A DNA stretch of 64,000 bases from CAXBBB01 sp963841855 (GTDB taxonomy: Bacteria > Bacteroidota > Rhodothermia > Rhodothermales > BA12): the NCBI GenBank assembly GCA_963841855.1, contig CAWJEJ010000004.1, forward strand, positions 682,001 through 746,000, written 5' to 3'. The notes beneath the pieces were generated by a model. It ran no database searches. It saw only the letters and a list, made by a program, of their open reading frames with translations, and was not told the DNA's origin. Position numbers and translations under genes: made by a program. Below, piece by piece: positions 15,672 through 24,573 of the stretch; the first letter of the stretch is position 1, and every line of letters starts with the position of its first letter.

Positions 15672-16394
15672 TCAGAATTTGCCGGTGTCGCGGACGAGTT
15701 GGCCTAGGAGGGCGTCGACGGTTTGGATCTGTTTCTGTTGGCCTTCGAAGAGGCGGAACTGCTCAATCATCTCGGTCATCTCGCGGACAGCGTTGACGTT
15801 GGCGCGCTCGACCGATCCCTGGATCACGCCTGGCATGTCGGCGTCGACCGGAACGGCGTCTGCGGCTGCGAACGTAGCGCCGTCCAGGCGTTGCAGGCGG
15901 GCCGGATCGTCGAACGTGACGACGCGCAGCCGACCGACAGGCTGGCCGTCGACCGAGAAGCGACCGCTGCTGTCGATCTCGATGGCGCGGGCGTCGGGAG
16001 GGAGTTGGATCGGGCCGTTGGCACCTTGGACGGCCAATCCGCCGGGCGTTCGGAGCGTGCCGTCTTCGCCCGGCGTGAACCGACCGGCGCGTGTGTAGCG
16101 AAGGGCGCCCGTCGCCTCGTCCATGACCTCGAACAGGCCGTCGCCGCGCAGGGCCACGTCGAGCGGGTTGCCGGTTTCTTCGAGTTGGCCGTGGCTCGTA
16201 TCGGCGCCTTGCTCGGTCAGCCGGTCGCTGGTCGGCGCGCCCTCGATGTCGAGGCGTTCGTTGAGCGCCGTCACGAAGAGCCGGTCGCGGCGGTAGCCGA
16301 TCGTGTTGGCGTTGGCGAGGTTGTTCGCCGTCCGCTCCTGCCGCTGGGTCGACTGGTGCATCGAGGCGACGGCGTTGCGCAGGCGGAGAAGCAT
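15672..16394 (-). CDS. flgF: Proximal rod protein FlgF-type (240 aa)
   Basis: Flagellar basal-body rod protein. The N-terminus MLLRLRNAVASMHQSTQRQE and TANNLANANTIGYRRDRL is the rod/hook signature. The middle has GDGLFEVMDEATGALRYTRAG, and the C-terminus has VERANVNAVREMTEMIEQFR. It is shorter than FlgG and lies directly upstream of it, the usual flgF-flgG order. It is the first gene of the minus-strand flagellar block seen here. ATG at 16394 is chosen for the conserved start. Confidence 0.88.
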   Translation of the reverse strand: MLLRLRNAVASMHQSTQRQERTANNLANANTIGYRRDRLFVTALNERLDIEGAPTSDRLTEQGADTSHGQLEETGNPLDVALRGDGLFEVMDEATGALRYTRAGRFTPGEDGTLRTPGGLAVQGANGPIQLPPDARAIEIDSSGRFSVDGQPVGRLRVVTFDDPARLQRLDGATFAAADAVPVDADMPGVIQGSVERANVNAVREMTEMIEQFRLFEGQQKQIQTVDALLGQLVRDTGKF

Positions 16395-16806
16395 CGGCGG
16401 AAGGAGGACTTGGTGACGCTCGCGACCTATGCAAAAGCGCGTCCGCCCGCCTATCCGCGTCAAAAAGACCGGTGTGGATGTCCGGGCCGGTTGCGCTTTC
16501 CGTCCTATGCGGCACGATTTACCGCCGCCCTGGTCCAAGGAGCAGGGCGAGCGCATTCTCGACTGGCGACTGATGTTGAGTCTCGGTCAGGGGCAGACCG
16601 CAAGCGGGTTCTGGCTTTCGTGGCCTTTGTGGATCCCTGCCTTCGCAGCGAAGACGGTTGAATGGGTGGGGAGCGAACTGCGAAAAGTAGAATGCGCCCG
16701 CCCCAGTCCAAGGAGAGCGAGGCGGCGGCTCTGGCGTAACCTGGTCGTAGATTGAGACGATACACCGGACGGCGATCTTACCGGTGCTCCCGCTTCCACC
16801 GCCTCC
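16395..16806. other. Divergent spacer between flgF and the receiver gene
   Basis: About 0.4 kb that should hold the promoters for both directions. It also contains a sequence near 16611-16650 (GTGGATCCCTGCCTTCGCAG) resembling an inverted match in the 1135-1190 stretch and the repeat near 5617. No gene is supported. Confidence 0.4.
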
Positions 16807-17202
16807 ATGCCCCTGCTCCTCGTCGAAGACAACGGCCTCGCCGCGCGCACGATGATTCGGCAGATCGAGCGGCTGGGCTACGCGACGCCCCACCACGCCG
16901 AGTCCGCCGAACAGGCGCTCGACATGCTGCGCGACACGACCTACAGCGGTGTTCTGCTCGACTGGATGCTGCCGGGCATGTCGGGCGTCGAACTGCTGCG
17001 CTTCATGCGCGGCTCCAGGCGCTACGCCGACACGCCGATCCTGATGATTACCGGAAAGCAGAAGCGCGAGGACGTGATGGAAGCCGTCCGAGCTGGCGCG
17101 ACCGATTACGTCACCAAGCCCGTTCCCCTCGACGCGCTCGAAGCCAAACTGCGCGAACTCGTGCCCCACCTAGCGCCGGGCGACGAGGAGCAGTCCGCTT
17201 AA
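16807..17202 (+). CDS. CheY-like single-domain response regulator, canonical residues (131 aa)
   Basis: Receiver domain only. All key positions are present: acidic pocket LLLVEDN, phosphoacceptor Asp in VLLDWMLPGMSG, Thr in LMITGKQ and Lys in YVTKPVP. It is fit for normal phosphotransfer. Divergent from the flagellar block and followed by a second receiver, it may be a CheY-type motor regulator, but no kinase or CheA is in the window, so the partner is unknown. Confidence 0.9.
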   Translation: MPLLLVEDNGLAARTMIRQIERLGYATPHHAESAEQALDMLRDTTYSGVLLDWMLPGMSGVELLRFMRGSRRYADTPILMITGKQKREDVMEAVRAGATDYVTKPVPLDALEAKLRELVPHLAPGDEEQSA

Positions 17203-17250
17203 GACGGAGCGTTTGGCGCCGACAACACGGGCAGCTTCTCCCCCTCTGCC

Positions 17251-17622
17251 TTGCGCCTGCTCCTCATCGAAGACGTCCAACTCACCGCTGACGTCACGCT
17301 CCGTCAACTCATCCGCTTCGGCTTCCCGCGCGTCGACCACGCCGAATCGGGCGAAGACGCCTTGATGCTGATGCAGCAGCACACGTACGACATCGTCCTG
17401 CTCGACTGGAATCTGCCGGGTATGTCGGGCCTGGAACTGCTCTTCCTGATGCGCGCCTCTCGCCGCTACGCCCACACCCCCGTCCTGATGGTCTCGGGCC
17501 GCACCGCCCGCACCGACGTGCAGCAAGCACTCTCGGCGGGCGCGACGGACTTCCTGGCCAAACCGGCTTCACCAAGCGCGCTCGAAGCCAAGCTGCACCG
17601 GTTTCTTCCGGCATTCGCGTAG
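17251..17622 (+). CDS. CheY-like single-domain response regulator 2 (123 aa)
   Basis: Receiver domain with LLLIEDV, VLLDWNLPGMSG, Ser in LMVSGRT and Lys in FLAKPAS. It is close in sequence to the upstream receiver (LLDW-LPGMSG and MR-SRRYA-TP are shared), pointing to a tandem duplication. The best start is TTG at 17251, placed at the usual distance before the first beta strand. The two genes are 48 bases apart and likely co-transcribed. Confidence 0.88.
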   Translation: MRLLLIEDVQLTADVTLRQLIRFGFPRVDHAESGEDALMLMQQHTYDIVLLDWNLPGMSGLELLFLMRASRRYAHTPVLMVSGRTARTDVQQALSAGATDFLAKPASPSALEAKLHRFLPAFA

Positions 17623-17625
17623 CTG

Positions 17626-18408
17626 TCAGGTCGATGTTTCGAGGTGGGCCAGAATCAGATCGGACACGCGTTTGCTCCACAGATCGTAGATGACCGGACC
17701 CGGATGAAAACCGTCCGACGCCATCAGGTCGCGCATCGGGACGCCATGTGCCGAGTCGCCCGGCAGCGTTGTGAACGGTACGTACTCGACTCTTTCCGTA
17801 ACGTCTGCCCAGGCTCTGAGCAGTCGATCATAGCGGCTGGCCTGCCTTGCCATGTACCACCGCAGCGGAGCCGGAAGTGCGGGAAACTGGCCGAGAGGCG
17901 GTAGACCGGAAGCCAGCACCAACCCGATGCCGAACCGGGTGCGCAGTTCGTCCACCAACTCTCGATAGATGGTGAGCCACACGTCGGGCGCAACGTCGGC
18001 CGTCACGCTGTTGATACCCTGCGAGATCACCGCTACCCTCAGAGAACCGGATGAGCTATCGAAGGACTCCATGTCGAGACTTCGGAGGTGCTCCAGCGTG
18101 TGCTCGACCCTCGTCGACGTTCGAGCAATGAGCCGGTAGGTCACCTGAGCGTGAGGCGACACCCGGCGCAGCACGCCGCCGAGCAGCGCATCGTCCTGAG
18201 AATCGACGCCCACGCCCGCTGCCGCCGAGTCGCCGACGATGAGCAGCCGCAGTGCTCTCGGCCCAACTCCGACTGTCCCGGATCGCGCCCCCTCGGGTTC
18301 GGGCAGACGCGGGGTGATGCGCCGCACCCGCTTTCCTTGGGCGATCAGCAGGGGTCCTACGATGGGTTTCAGAAGCGACGAAATCACAGCGGCGTGCACA
18401 TAGTTCAA
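17626..18408 (-). CDS. SGNH/GDSL-type esterase (260 aa)
   Basis: Ser hydrolase fold. Block I is LLIVGDSAAAGVGV with the nucleophile Ser, the Asn/Gly region is AVISQGINSVTAD, and block V is SDGFHPGPVIY with the catalytic Asp-x-x-His. The substrate (an acyl ester on lipid or polysaccharide) cannot be told. A hydrophobic N-terminus (AAVISSLLKPIVGPLLIAQ) may be a membrane anchor or uncleaved signal. It converges with the receiver genes with only a three-base gap. Confidence 0.82.
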   Translation of the reverse strand: MNYVHAAVISSLLKPIVGPLLIAQGKRVRRITPRLPEPEGARSGTVGVGPRALRLLIVGDSAAAGVGVDSQDDALLGGVLRRVSPHAQVTYRLIARTSTRVEHTLEHLRSLDMESFDSSSGSLRVAVISQGINSVTADVAPDVWLTIYRELVDELRTRFGIGLVLASGLPPLGQFPALPAPLRWYMARQASRYDRLLRAWADVTERVEYVPFTTLPGDSAHGVPMRDLMASDGFHPGPVIYDLWSKRVSDLILAHLETST

Positions 18409-18432
18409 CCGCGGGCCAACTTACAAACGCGC

Positions 18433-18468
18433 AAAACGCGTCGCCCTCACCCTGGAGGACGACGCGTT
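18433..18468 (-). terminator. Terminator of msrAB
   Basis: Arms AACGCGTCG (18435-18443) and CGACGCGTT (18460-18468), with TTTTGC after the stem on the minus strand, about 55 bases past the msrAB stop. Confidence 0.65.
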
Positions 18469-18521
18469 GAGGCGAGTCTGATTTGCTCAGCGAGAGGTGA
18501 TCGTAGGCACGCCAGGCGAGC

Positions 18522-19679
18522 TTACTGTCCGCTGAAGAGCGACGCATACTGACCGTAACCTTCGGCTTCGAGATCGGCTACGGGGACGAACCGCATCGCC
18601 GCCGAGTTCATGCAGTAACGCAACCCGGTCGGTTGGGGACCGTCGGGAAAGACGTGGCCCAGGTGCGAGTCGGCCAGGCGGCTGCGGACTTCGATGCGCA
18701 CCATGCCCAGCGCGCGGTCTTCGTGCTCGACGACCAGAGCCGGTTCGAGCGGACGGGTGAACGACGGCCAACCCGTACCCGAGTCGAACTTGTCGATCGA
18801 CGAGAACAGCGGCTCGCCCGACACTACGTCGACGTAGAGACCGGCTTCCTTGTTGCCGTCGTACGGATTGTCGAACGGACGTTCGGTCCCGTCCTGCTGC
18901 GTGACGCGGTACTGCACGTCGGTCAGCATCGCGCGCAGTTCGGCGTCGGACGGCTTGGAGAAGTCGGCCCACGGCTGGAGGCTGGGCGGCAGCGGCGCCG
19001 ACATCGACGTTTCCTTGCCCCACGTCTGGCGGATGAACGGCTTGCGGCCCGATCCCTCGGCATAGCTGTTGTAGCGGGGCGCGCTCTTGAGGTAGAAGTC
19101 CTGATGGTACAGGTCGGCCGGATAGAACGTCGTATAGTCGACGATCGGCACGACGATCGGCTCGTCGAACGTGCCCGACGCCGCCAGTTCAGACTTGCTC
19201 TCCTCGGCCAATCGGCGCTGCCCCATGTCGTGCGGATAGAGCACGGGCGCATAATGCGGGCCGCGGTCGGCGAACTGCCCGCCGTCGTCGGTCGGGTCAA
19301 TGTTGCGCCAGTAGGCGTAGAGGAGCTGCTCGTAGCTGGCCTTGGACGCGTCGTAGAAGACCTGGACGGCTTCGACGTAGTCCGTCCGTCCGTTGGCTAC
19401 GTCGTCGTAATCGGGGTTGGGCTCGGTGCCGCCCGCAAAGCCCGACACGACCGCTTCGACGCCGTCGATGGCTTCGAGCGGTTCTTCCATGCACCAGAAG
19501 CAGCCACCCGCAAACGTGGCGACGGTCAGGTTGGAGTTGGCGCGCAGGCGTTCGAGCAGTTCGGCAGGAGGCGTCATGTCGAGGCTGTCGGCCGAGCGCG
19601 TCGCGTTCTGCGCACCCGTCGTGCTCGTTTGGCACGCGGACAGCAGGAGCAACAGGACGAAAAGGGAAAAGCGTTTCAT
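18522..19679 (-). CDS. msrAB: Lipoprotein methionine sulfoxide reductase MsrA-MsrB fusion (385 aa)
   Basis: Repairs both stereoisomers of oxidised methionine in exported proteins. The N-terminus is a lipoprotein signal (MKRFSLFVLLLLLSACQ). MsrA (about residues 50-215) has the catalytic GGCFWCMEEP and DLYHQDFYLKSAPRY. MsrB (about 235-380) has FDSGTGWPSF and the catalytic Cys in LRYCMNSAAMRF. The usual zinc-binding CxxC of MsrB is absent (YVDVVSGEPLF), so this is a zinc-free form. The lipid anchor places it in the periplasm or on the outer membrane. Monocistronic with its own terminator. Confidence 0.93.
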   Translation of the reverse strand: MKRFSLFVLLLLLSACQTSTTGAQNATRSADSLDMTPPAELLERLRANSNLTVATFAGGCFWCMEEPLEAIDGVEAVVSGFAGGTEPNPDYDDVANGRTDYVEAVQVFYDASKASYEQLLYAYWRNIDPTDDGGQFADRGPHYAPVLYPHDMGQRRLAEESKSELAASGTFDEPIVVPIVDYTTFYPADLYHQDFYLKSAPRYNSYAEGSGRKPFIRQTWGKETSMSAPLPPSLQPWADFSKPSDAELRAMLTDVQYRVTQQDGTERPFDNPYDGNKEAGLYVDVVSGEPLFSSIDKFDSGTGWPSFTRPLEPALVVEHEDRALGMVRIEVRSRLADSHLGHVFPDGPQPTGLRYCMNSAAMRFVPVADLEAEGYGQYASLFSGQ

Positions 19680-19780
19680 GATCGGGGTCGGTGGGAAGAG
19701 AGAAAGGTTAAACGGGGCGAGACGCGAAAGTATTCGAACGGGGCAAAATCGTTGGGCCGTCGTCTGATTCGGCGTGCGTC

Positions 19781-20803
19781 TTGCCCTCGCGAACGCGTGG
19801 CACCTGTACGCGTCTCACCCAGGTGCCTTCTCTCCGCCGCCCTTCCGTCGTTCCATCTGCCGGACTGCTCATCGCGCTGCCCGTTCTAGCGATCGTACTG
19901 GTCATTGGCGCGCTGGCGGCGATGCGCTGGGGAGATGCGATCTCATCGGGATGGACGGACCGCGCCGCAGAGCGCGAAGGCTCCGACCTCGCCCAAATGC
20001 TCCAAACACCCGATGACCTGCTCGCTTGGATTGCCGATCATCCCGAGCACGCCTCGTTTTACTCCGAAGCATCTGCCCTTCACGCCGACACGCTCCGCCC
20101 CACGATCGGCGCCTCGTTCGTCGCGGCGAGCCACGCCGCCCGGCAGCACGTTCAAGCCGGGCGCCTTGACACGTCGGCACGCGTCGCGCCCGGCTTCCTC
20201 GACCGCGTCGCCCTCGCCGCAACGCACACGCCCGAATCGGTCTCCATCAGCACTCTCATCGCCCGCACTCGGTCTGGCGATGCAGCGGCGCACGACGCGC
20301 TGCTGTCGCTGCTCGACATGCGGGAGCTTCCATCGCACGCTCCACCCCTACCCGCCCCTCAATCGCAAACCGGACTGCGTCTGGCGTGGCGCAACCACAC
20401 CTTCGCCTACCCAACCGACACGCTTGCGGTCGCCTATGGTGCGATGTCGGCTGACCAAGTTGCCGCTCAGATCGCGACGATGCAGAGCGGATGGCTGCAC
20501 GACGCCGACTTTCGCGCGGCCGAGCAGGTGTGGCGAGCTGGTCAGCCGCCGCTCTCCGCCCGCTCGCATCGTGCGTTGGCATCAGCTACATTGCCGCGCA
20601 CATCGGTCCGAGCGCTGGCGTCCAGCCTTGCCCCCGGCGACACGCTCTGGTTTAGCGAACCCGGCTTCGTGCTCGCCACCGCTTTTTGCTCAGAAGCACC
20701 GTCCGTCGTTGCCCTTTCGGATCTGCCGCTCGGGTTGTGGCGCAGCTTGGACGCATCGCGGTTACCAATGGATCTGGCCCGGAAAGACTGCTCACATCGG
20801 TAA
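19781..20803 (+). CDS. Unrecognised membrane-anchored protein, possibly serine-hydrolase-like (340 aa)
   Basis: One N-terminal transmembrane segment (LLIALPVLAIVLVIGALAAM) followed by a soluble domain of about 290 residues, probably periplasmic. A stretch SISTLIARTRSGDAAAHDALL resembles the SDN-loop region of class A beta-lactamase-like hydrolases, but no SxxK or KTG motif could be placed with confidence, so no enzyme activity is claimed. The start is uncertain (TTG 19781 or GTG 19820). Confidence 0.6.
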   Translation: MPSRTRGTCTRLTQVPSLRRPSVVPSAGLLIALPVLAIVLVIGALAAMRWGDAISSGWTDRAAEREGSDLAQMLQTPDDLLAWIADHPEHASFYSEASALHADTLRPTIGASFVAASHAARQHVQAGRLDTSARVAPGFLDRVALAATHTPESVSISTLIARTRSGDAAAHDALLSLLDMRELPSHAPPLPAPQSQTGLRLAWRNHTFAYPTDTLAVAYGAMSADQVAAQIATMQSGWLHDADFRAAEQVWRAGQPPLSARSHRALASATLPRTSVRALASSLAPGDTLWFSEPGFVLATAFCSEAPSVVALSDLPLGLWRSLDASRLPMDLARKDCSHR

Positions 20804-20808
20804 ACGCA

Positions 20809-20824
20809 AAAACCTGACAGGTTT
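20809..20824. repeat. AAACCTGACAGGTTT palindrome
   Basis: AAAACCTGACAGGTTT lies between two convergent genes. This short palindrome is a familiar intergenic repeat in Bacteroidota/Rhodothermota. A degraded relative (AAAGCTGTCA ... TGACAGCTTT) lies at 27149-27181. Confidence 0.5.
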
Positions 20825-20841
20825 GAGACTGCCGAGCTGGA

Positions 20842-21451
20842 TTAGCGCTGACGAGCACGCGTTACCATCCGTCTCGCACTCACCGCCTCGCCCTGCGCCC
20901 GAGCAACGCAAATACCTGCCGTAAGGCGGGCGCCACCCATACTCAGAGCCCCGCTGCCATCGTACAGGATGGCGACCTCGCGCCCCAGTGCGTCGGATAG
21001 CGCCGCCAGGACGTGTTGCGCCTTGTCTGCGCTCAGAGTCAGGACTGCTTGGCCGCCAAAGGGGTTATGCGTCGCCGACGTGATGACCAGCGCCGATCCT
21101 CTTACGCCTGCCAGTTCAACGACCGGGCTCAAGTTAGTGGCGCCGTCGGTCGTGCTGTTCGAGCCGGAAGCGATAGGTATGGGGCGCGAGATCGGCGGTG
21201 CGGAACGCATAGGCCGTCGTTTCGAGCGTGGTGCCCGCGCTCTGCTTCCAACTCAGCGAGCGGGAGCCCGAGCCCGCATCGGTCTGCACGTCGAAGCCGC
21301 TGCTGTTGGTTTCGGATGCGGTCGTCCACGAGAGGAGTGCGGCCGCGCAGTCGAGAGCGGCGGAAAAGACGGTCGACTCGACTGGGAACGCGTCGCTGTT
21401 GGCTTTGAGGCTGAGCGCGAAGATGTCGGTGCTTCGACTGGAGGACCTATT
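20842..21451 (-). pseudogene. C-terminal remnant of a T9SS-secreted protein, frameshifted
   Basis: The frame open from 21451 reads ALDCAAALLSWTTASETNSS, AGTTLETTAYAFRTADLAPH and TYRFRLEQHD, the fibronectin-like module that normally precedes a type IX sorting tail. A one-base change near 21147 is then needed to continue to DGATNLSPVVELAG, ATHNPFGGQAVLTL and LSDALGREVAILYDG, the sorting domain proper. The reading ends near TARICVARAQGE-like sequence at 20842. No N-terminal part is found upstream within 180 bases, where the epimerase ends, so only the tail remains. It indicates a type IX system in this genome. Confidence 0.7.
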
Positions 21452-21628
21452 CTACGTGACGGTTGGTGGGAAATCGAAGTGGTGAAGTCTGCGGCGAAGG
21501 TGTGCTATCCAACCAGACCCGCTTCTACACCGACCACCTTCGGTACGGCTTCTGCCCCGGCATCACACGAACGGAACACCAAGCTCCGCGCCCACCGGCA
21601 ACCTCACCCAAGCGTCGCTCTTCGCTTC

Positions 21629-22633
21629 TCAGAGCCAGCCGTTGGCGCGGTACCAGTCGATGGTTTCGGCGATTCCATCTTCCAAGCCGACCGTCGGCGC
21701 ATAATTCATCAGGCGGTGGGCCTTGGCACTGCTGCACGCCGTACACGCGTCACGGATTTCGCGCGCCTTCTCGCGGTTAAGCGGCGGATATGTGCCGGAT
21801 GCCTTGCCCCACGCTTGGGCCGCAGCGCCGATCGTTCCGACCAAAAAGCGAGGGATGCGGACCGTCACCAGCCGACGCCCCAGCGCCTTGGCCGTCGCGT
21901 CGCGCACTTCGGCCCAGCTGTACACGCGCGGCGATCCCAAGAACAGCGTCTCTCCTAGCGTCGCCTCACTTTGGGCCGCGTCGATCATTCCATTTACCAA
22001 GTCGCGCACGTACACGAGGCTCAAGACGGGCTTGAACGGATCGCCCACAACGGGACAGATGCCCTTGCTGCACGTCTGAAAAAACGTGTAGATGTCGGCC
22101 TCGCGCGGACCGTAGACGGCAGGTGGACGGACGACGGTGATTGGCAGCGCATCCAAGTAGCTCTGCGTCATCTGCTGCGGATCGGACAGCGCTGCCTCCA
22201 TCCGCATCTTCGAAGCTCCGTAGCGCGAGATCGGCAGCAGCGGCGACTGTTCGTCGGCGACAGGCGGATCGCCCGCGCACGTGCCGACGGCGGCTAGGCT
22301 GCTCGTCACCAGCACGCGCTTGACGTGGGGCGCGTTGCCCTTGACGGCGCCCAGCAGGTTGAGCGTCGCCCGCACGTTTCCGGCTTCGAACGCGTCGTCG
22401 TCCTGCGCCCGCGTCACGCCCGCCAAGTGGTAGACGTAGTCGGCGCCCTCGACGGCTTCCCAGAGCACGCCGATGTCGCTCAGGCTACCCTTGACGATCT
22501 CTACGTCGGCGCCCTCCAACCACTTCTCATCGCCCCGTACCAACGCCCGAACGGTATGGCCACGCGCCACCAGCGCTTCGGCAAGGTGGCTGCCGATGAA
22601 GCCGGTGCCTCCGGTGAGAAAAACGGTTGCCAT
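21629..22633 (-). CDS. NAD(P)-dependent epimerase/dehydratase, extended SDR (334 aa)
   Basis: Rossmann start VFLTGGTGFIGSHLAEAL, catalytic Tyr and Lys in RYGASKMRME, and VRPPAVYGPREADIY in the substrate region. It belongs to the extended SDR family that includes nucleoside-diphosphate-sugar epimerases, dihydroflavonol reductases and 3-beta-HSD-like enzymes. A CDACTACSSAKAHRLMNYAP stretch near the C-terminus matches the 'ARRELGYAP' position of the family. The substrate is unknown. Confidence 0.85.
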   Translation of the reverse strand: MATVFLTGGTGFIGSHLAEALVARGHTVRALVRGDEKWLEGADVEIVKGSLSDIGVLWEAVEGADYVYHLAGVTRAQDDDAFEAGNVRATLNLLGAVKGNAPHVKRVLVTSSLAAVGTCAGDPPVADEQSPLLPISRYGASKMRMEAALSDPQQMTQSYLDALPITVVRPPAVYGPREADIYTFFQTCSKGICPVVGDPFKPVLSLVYVRDLVNGMIDAAQSEATLGETLFLGSPRVYSWAEVRDATAKALGRRLVTVRIPRFLVGTIGAAAQAWGKASGTYPPLNREKAREIRDACTACSSAKAHRLMNYAPTVGLEDGIAETIDWYRANGWL

Positions 22634-22743
22634 CGCGCGCTGGGGAGAAGTGAGACAGCCGAAAATACCACTTCGGACAAGACTACTCCCTTTCTGCTCA
22701 TCACCCAGCCCGCCAGCACCTCGCCGCTCTACTCGCTCGCCGC

Positions 22744-24141
22744 CTATCTGCGGCGCAGCGTCATCACGTTCTCGACGTGTGCGGTATGCGGAAACATGTC
22801 GACCGGCTGGACGCGCTCGACGGTGTAGGTGTCGAGTAGCCCGGCCAGGTCGCGCGCCTGCGAGCGCGGGTTGCAGCTGACGTAGACCAACCGTTCGGGC
22901 GCCAGCTCGGCGATCTGCTTGACCACCTTGGGGTGCATTCCGGCGCGCGGCGGGTCGACGATCAGCACGTCGGGCGTGCCGTGCTTGGCGACGAACTGGG
23001 GCGTGAACAGCTTGAGCATATCGCCTGCGACGAACGTGGCGTTCGAGATGCCGTTGCGCTGGGCGTTGGCCTTGGCATTGGCGACAGCCTCAGGCACCAA
23101 TTCGACTCCGACGACGTGCTTGACGTGCGGCGCGCAGAACAGCGAGATCGTCCCAGCGCCGCAGTAGAGATCGTAGAGCAGATCGTCCGGACCCAGGCCA
23201 GCCGCCTCACGCGCAGCGGTGTAGAGAACTTCGGCGCCTTTGGTGTTGGTCTGGAAGAATGCGTGCGGGTCGATCTCGAACTTCAGCTCGCCGATCGTGT
23301 CGTGCAGCAGACCCGGTCCATAGATCGTCCGCGTCTCCTCGCCGATCGAGGTTTGGCCCAGTCCGGTGTGGATCGTGTTGACGAGCGTCGTCACTTCGGG
23401 GCAATCGGCTTGCAAGACGGCCGCTAGCTGCTCCATCCGCGTGTGGACGAAACCGTTCGTGACCAGGTTGACCAGCGTTTCGCCCGTATGCACTCCCTGA
23501 CGGATGACCAGGTGGCGCAAAAAGCCTTGATGCGTGTGGACGTTCCACGGCTGCCAGCTCTCCCACTTGGCCAGTTCGCGCACCCGGTTGACGACGCGCA
23601 CGCTCAACTCGGACTGCAAGTGGCACTCGTGCAGATCGACGACTTTGCCATAGAAGCCTGCCGGATGTAGCCCTAGTCCAAATTCGCGATCGAACGACCG
23701 GTCGCTGCCGATCTCGTCTTGGGTGAGCCAGCGCTCGGCCGAGAACGAGAACTCCATCTTGTTGCGATAGAAGTAGACGTCCGGCGACGGAAGCGTCGGC
23801 TCGACGGCGACGCCGCTCAGCCCGGCCTCGTAGCGCAGCGCTCCCTCCACACTCTCGCGCTTGGCTTCCAACTGCGCCGCATACTCGACGTGCTGCCACT
23901 TGCAGCCACCGCACACGCCGAAGTAGGCGCAGCGCGGCTCGACGCGCAGCGGCGACGGTTCGAGCAGTTCGAGCAGGCGCGCTTCAGCATGCTTGCGCTT
24001 CTTCTTGAAAATCTGAGCGCGCACCCTGTCGCCCGGCACGGCGCCGCCGACGAAGATCACGTACCCATCGACGCGGGCCAGGCTCTTGCCCTTGTCGGCA
24101 AAGGATTCCAAAGTGAGTTCGAGTTCGTCTCCTCGTTTCAT
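22744..24141 (-). CDS. rlmD: 23S rRNA (uracil-5-)-methyltransferase RlmD family (465 aa)
   Basis: SAM-dependent m5U methyltransferase. The N-terminal TRAM domain (LELTLESFADKGKSLARVDG) is followed by a 4Fe-4S site built from CAYFGVCGGCKWQH and an upstream Cys. The SAM motif is LYDLYCGAGTISLFC, the catalytic region VDPPRAGMHPKVV, and the nucleophile Cys lies in YVSCNPRSQARDL. The family also includes TrmA and RlmC-type enzymes; the Fe-S cluster favours RlmD/RlmCD. The exact uracil target is not determined by this. Confidence 0.92.
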   Translation of the reverse strand: MKRGDELELTLESFADKGKSLARVDGYVIFVGGAVPGDRVRAQIFKKKRKHAEARLLELLEPSPLRVEPRCAYFGVCGGCKWQHVEYAAQLEAKRESVEGALRYEAGLSGVAVEPTLPSPDVYFYRNKMEFSFSAERWLTQDEIGSDRSFDREFGLGLHPAGFYGKVVDLHECHLQSELSVRVVNRVRELAKWESWQPWNVHTHQGFLRHLVIRQGVHTGETLVNLVTNGFVHTRMEQLAAVLQADCPEVTTLVNTIHTGLGQTSIGEETRTIYGPGLLHDTIGELKFEIDPHAFFQTNTKGAEVLYTAAREAAGLGPDDLLYDLYCGAGTISLFCAPHVKHVVGVELVPEAVANAKANAQRNGISNATFVAGDMLKLFTPQFVAKHGTPDVLIVDPPRAGMHPKVVKQIAELAPERLVYVSCNPRSQARDLAGLLDTYTVERVQPVDMFPHTAHVENVMTLRRR

Positions 24142-24164
24142 GGGCGGCGGGTGCTAGAAAGGAA

Positions 24165-24195
24165 ACGGCCCGGCAGCACGAGGGCTGCGGGCCGT
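24165..24195 (-). terminator. Strong hairpin between the DUF2795 gene and rlmD
   Basis: ACGGCCCGGCAGC and GCTGCGGGCCGT pair with one bulge, followed by TTTCC on the minus strand. It lies 22 bases after the DUF2795 stop and before the rlmD ATG. Confidence 0.65.
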
Positions 24196-24216
24196 GAAGG
24201 GGTGCGGCGAGAGGCG

Positions 24217-24441
24217 TTAGCTGTCTTCTTCGTCGAACATGAAGTCGTCGTTGCCGATCGGATAGTCGGGCCAGACTTCGATGATGTTTTCGTACGGCTC
24301 GCCGTCGTCCTCAATCGCTTCGAGATTTTCCATCAGTTCGATGGGCGATCCGGTGCGGTCAGCGTAGTCGAGCAGTTCGTCTTTGGTGGCCGGCCAGGGG
24401 GCGTCTTCGAGGTACGAAGCGAGCTCAAGCGTCCAATACAT
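24217..24441 (-). CDS. DUF2795 family small acidic protein (74 aa)
   Basis: The start MYWTLELASYLEDAPWPATK is highly conserved in this family across Bacteroidota and relatives. The middle continues DELLDYADRTGSPIELMENL, and the C-terminus is acidic (EVWPDYPIGNDDFMFDEEDS). The function is unknown. ATG at 24441 is chosen over the longer frame to 24528, since conservation begins there. It is transcribed on its own with the hairpin at 24165-24195 behind it. Confidence 0.88.
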   Translation of the reverse strand: MYWTLELASYLEDAPWPATKDELLDYADRTGSPIELMENLEAIEDDGEPYENIIEVWPDYPIGNDDFMFDEEDS

Positions 24442-24573
24442 ACAGGCTAGGGCGTAGGGAGGGATGGAGCGGGACGATAGGGCATCCCACGCCCGTGCGC
24501 AACCCCTTACCACGACGTTCACGCACAAAAGGCGTGCGTAGTGACCTCGTTACGAGCGCTCCGCCAGATCGGG

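Noticed and set aside
16519..17169. A 216-residue minus-strand frame over the first receiver gene
   Set aside because: It has no recognisable domain, and the opposite strand encodes a complete, canonical receiver.
19781..20803. Assigning this protein as a beta-lactamase
   Set aside because: Only a short SDN-like stretch is similar; the SxxK and KTG motifs could not be found, so an activity claim is not justified.
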